A stretch of 64,000 bases of DNA, taken from positions 3,392,639 to 3,456,638 of the forward strand of contig NZ_CP060719.1 of NCBI RefSeq assembly GCF_014396975.1. Reading direction: 5' to 3'. Below the pieces are notes generated by a model. It was not told where the DNA came from, searched no databases, and saw nothing but the letters and a program-made list of their open reading frames with translations. Source of the DNA: Thermomonas carbonis. Its GTDB lineage: Bacteria > Pseudomonadota > Gammaproteobacteria > Xanthomonadales > Xanthomonadaceae. Position 1 is the stretch's first letter, and the number at the start of each line of letters is the position of its first letter. A program made the position numbers and the translations under genes. Below are positions 62,813 to 64,000 of this stretch, piece by piece.

Positions 62813-64000
62813 ATGAGCTACACGAGAAAACTATGGCTGGGCCTCGGGGCCTTGCTGATCGTCTCGTTCGCCGTCCTGTTGTGGGCGGGTACCGAGATCT
62901 TCCGCGCCGCGCCGCCGATGCCCGAGACGGTGCAGAGCGAGAGCGGGCAGGTGATCTACACCCGCGCCGACATGGAGAAGGGCCGCCAGGTATGGCAGTC
63001 GATCGGCGGCATGCAGCTGGGCTCGATCTGGGGCCATGGCGGCTACGTGGCGCCGGACTGGGCCGCGGACTGGCTGCATCGCGAATCGGTGGCCCTGCTC
63101 GACATGTGGGCGCGCTCCGACGGCGGCACGGCCACCTACGCGCAACTGCCCGAAGAGCAGCAGGCCACGCTGCGTGGGCGCCTGAAGACGGTGATGCGCA
63201 CCAATACCTACGACCCCGCGACCGGCACCATCACCCTGCCCGACGATCGGGCAGTCGCGCTGTCGAACGTGGCCGCGCATTACGAAAGCCTGTTCGGCAA
63301 CGATCCCGCCAACGCGGAATTGCGCGAAGCGTACGCGATGAAGAACGACACCGTGCCGGATGCCTCGCATCGCCGCGCGCTGACCGCCTTCTTCTGGTGG
63401 ACGGCGTGGGCAGCGGGCACGGAGCGGCCGCGCGAGGCGGGCGACACGATGGTGCCGTCGAAATCGGGGGTGGTGGAAAAACAGGTCACCTACACCAACA
63501 ACTGGCCCAGCGAGCCGCTGATCGACAACGTGCCCGCGCCGTCGATGTGGGTCTGGTCCGCCTTCAGCGTGCTGTTCCTGATCGCGGGCATCGCCCTGCT
63601 CGGCTGGTGGCATGCGCGCCAGGCCCACGAGGATCCGCAGACGTTGCCGGCCACCGATCCGCTCGCGGACGTGGTGATCACGCCCTCAATGCGCGCGACC
63701 GCGAAATATTTCTGGGTGGTGCTGGCGCTGTTCCTGGTCCAGATCCTGCTTGGCGCGATCACCGCGCACTACCAGGTCGAGGGCCAGGACGCGTACGGCT
63801 ACGCCCTGTCCGAAGTATTGCCGTACTCGATCACCCGTACCTGGCATACCCAGCTCGCGGTGTTGTGGATCGCGGTGGCCTGGCTCGGCACCGGCCTGTA
63901 CATCGCGCCGGCGATGTCGGGGCATGAACCGCGCTTCCAGCGGCTTGGCGTCAACTTCCTGTGGGTCTGCCTGCTGCTGATCGTGGTGGGCTCGTTCGCG
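62813..64000 (+). CDS. norB: Quinol-dependent nitric oxide reductase (qNOR), 5' part
   Basis: The first 396 residues of a large membrane enzyme; the gene runs off the window. The N-terminal membrane anchor is KLWLGLGALLIVSFAVLLW. A long periplasmic extension with fused cytochrome-c-like fold but no CxxCH follows (VWQSIGGMQLGSIWGHGGYVAPDW, RTNTYDPATG), marking qNOR. The catalytic subunit then begins (ATAKYFWVVLALFLVQILLGA, TWHTQLAVLWIAVAWLGTGLYIAP with haem-ligand His). It reduces NO to N2O with quinol. An FNR box and GGGAG lie in front. Confidence 0.95.
   Translation, partial: MSYTRKLWLGLGALLIVSFAVLLWAGTEIFRAAPPMPETVQSESGQVIYTRADMEKGRQVWQSIGGMQLGSIWGHGGYVAPDWAADWLHRESVALLDMWARSDGGTATYAQLPEEQQATLRGRLKTVMRTNTYDPATGTITLPDDRAVALSNVAAHYESLFGNDPANAELREAYAMKNDTVPDASHRRALTAFFWWTAWAAGTERPREAGDTMVPSKSGVVEKQVTYTNNWPSEPLIDNVPAPSMWVWSAFSVLFLIAGIALLGWWHARQAHEDPQTLPATDPLADVVITPSMRATAKYFWVVLALFLVQILLGAITAHYQVEGQDAYGYALSEVLPYSITRTWHTQLAVLWIAVAWLGTGLYIAPAMSGHEPRFQRLGVNFLWVCLLLIVVGSFA

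Overview
The window is a gene-dense stretch of a high-GC gammaproteobacterial chromosome, most likely Lysobacteraceae/Xanthomonadaceae (Lysobacter, Luteimonas, Thermomonas or Pseudoxanthomonas type). I infer this from gene content rather than a search: an OprO/P-type porin next to two tandem pstS genes, many overlapping start/stop codons, TonB receptors, GH92/GH47 mannosidases, gammaproteobacterial tpm, and FNR-type anaerobic control of hemN and a quinol-type nitric oxide reductase. There is no phage, transposase, integrase or CRISPR array, and no gap longer than about 280 bp lacks a gene.

Layout. 0-7.2 kb: the end of uvrA, a hotdog thioesterase, a PCu(A)C copper chaperone, a crotonase, sseA, a NUDIX CoA pyrophosphatase, a DUF1289 protein, an FKBP-like protein, a second crotonase, a CxxC-rich small protein and nth. 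7.2-13.4 kb: a TonB-C-like periplasmic protein, a prolyl-4-hydroxylase-like dioxygenase, a large lipoprotein and a TonB-dependent receptor. 13.6-21 kb: a phosphate-starvation block (oprO-like porin divergent from pstS1, then pstS2-pstC-pstA-pstB-phoU) with three good Pho boxes, one in front of each expected transcription unit. 21.1-23.2 kb: a bufferin-type RiPP cassette whose precursor carries two EF-hands between six cysteine motifs, followed by its DUF692 (MNIO) and DUF2063 partners. 23.2-24.7 kb: a YegD-like Hsp70. 24.9-31 kb: a tightly overlapping mannoside operon (GH92, PfkB kinase, AGE-family isomerase, GH47). 31-38.5 kb: rnt, a small membrane protein, a DmpA-like peptidase, rlmB, a beta-lactamase-like protein with altered catalytic residues, a 126-bp element with perfect 28-bp inverted ends, and rnr. 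38.6 kb: tRNA-Leu(CAG). 38.8-44.5 kb: a Ser/Thr kinase-TPR protein convergent with an ECF sigma factor, and three envelope proteins. 44.7-54.7 kb: a long operon of ECF sigma, RskA-like anti-sigma, desaturase, flavin amine oxidase, DUF1365, two cyclopropane synthases, DUF2878, DUF1295, lipocalin and photolyase, reading as a membrane-lipid/photo-oxidative stress regulon. 54.9-60.5 kb: small hypothetical proteins, rnk, parC and tpm. 60.5-64 kb: hemN, an FNR/Anr regulator and norB (cut by the window end), with FNR boxes before hemN and norB.

Sequence quality. At least six genes are broken by an apparent loss of one base, mostly in short G or C runs, and a seventh and eighth case (the NUDIX 3' end and the desaturase start) fit the same pattern. 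All shifts have the same sign and hit unrelated, otherwise well-conserved genes. I read them as consensus errors, not as real pseudogenes, and annotate the genes across the break.
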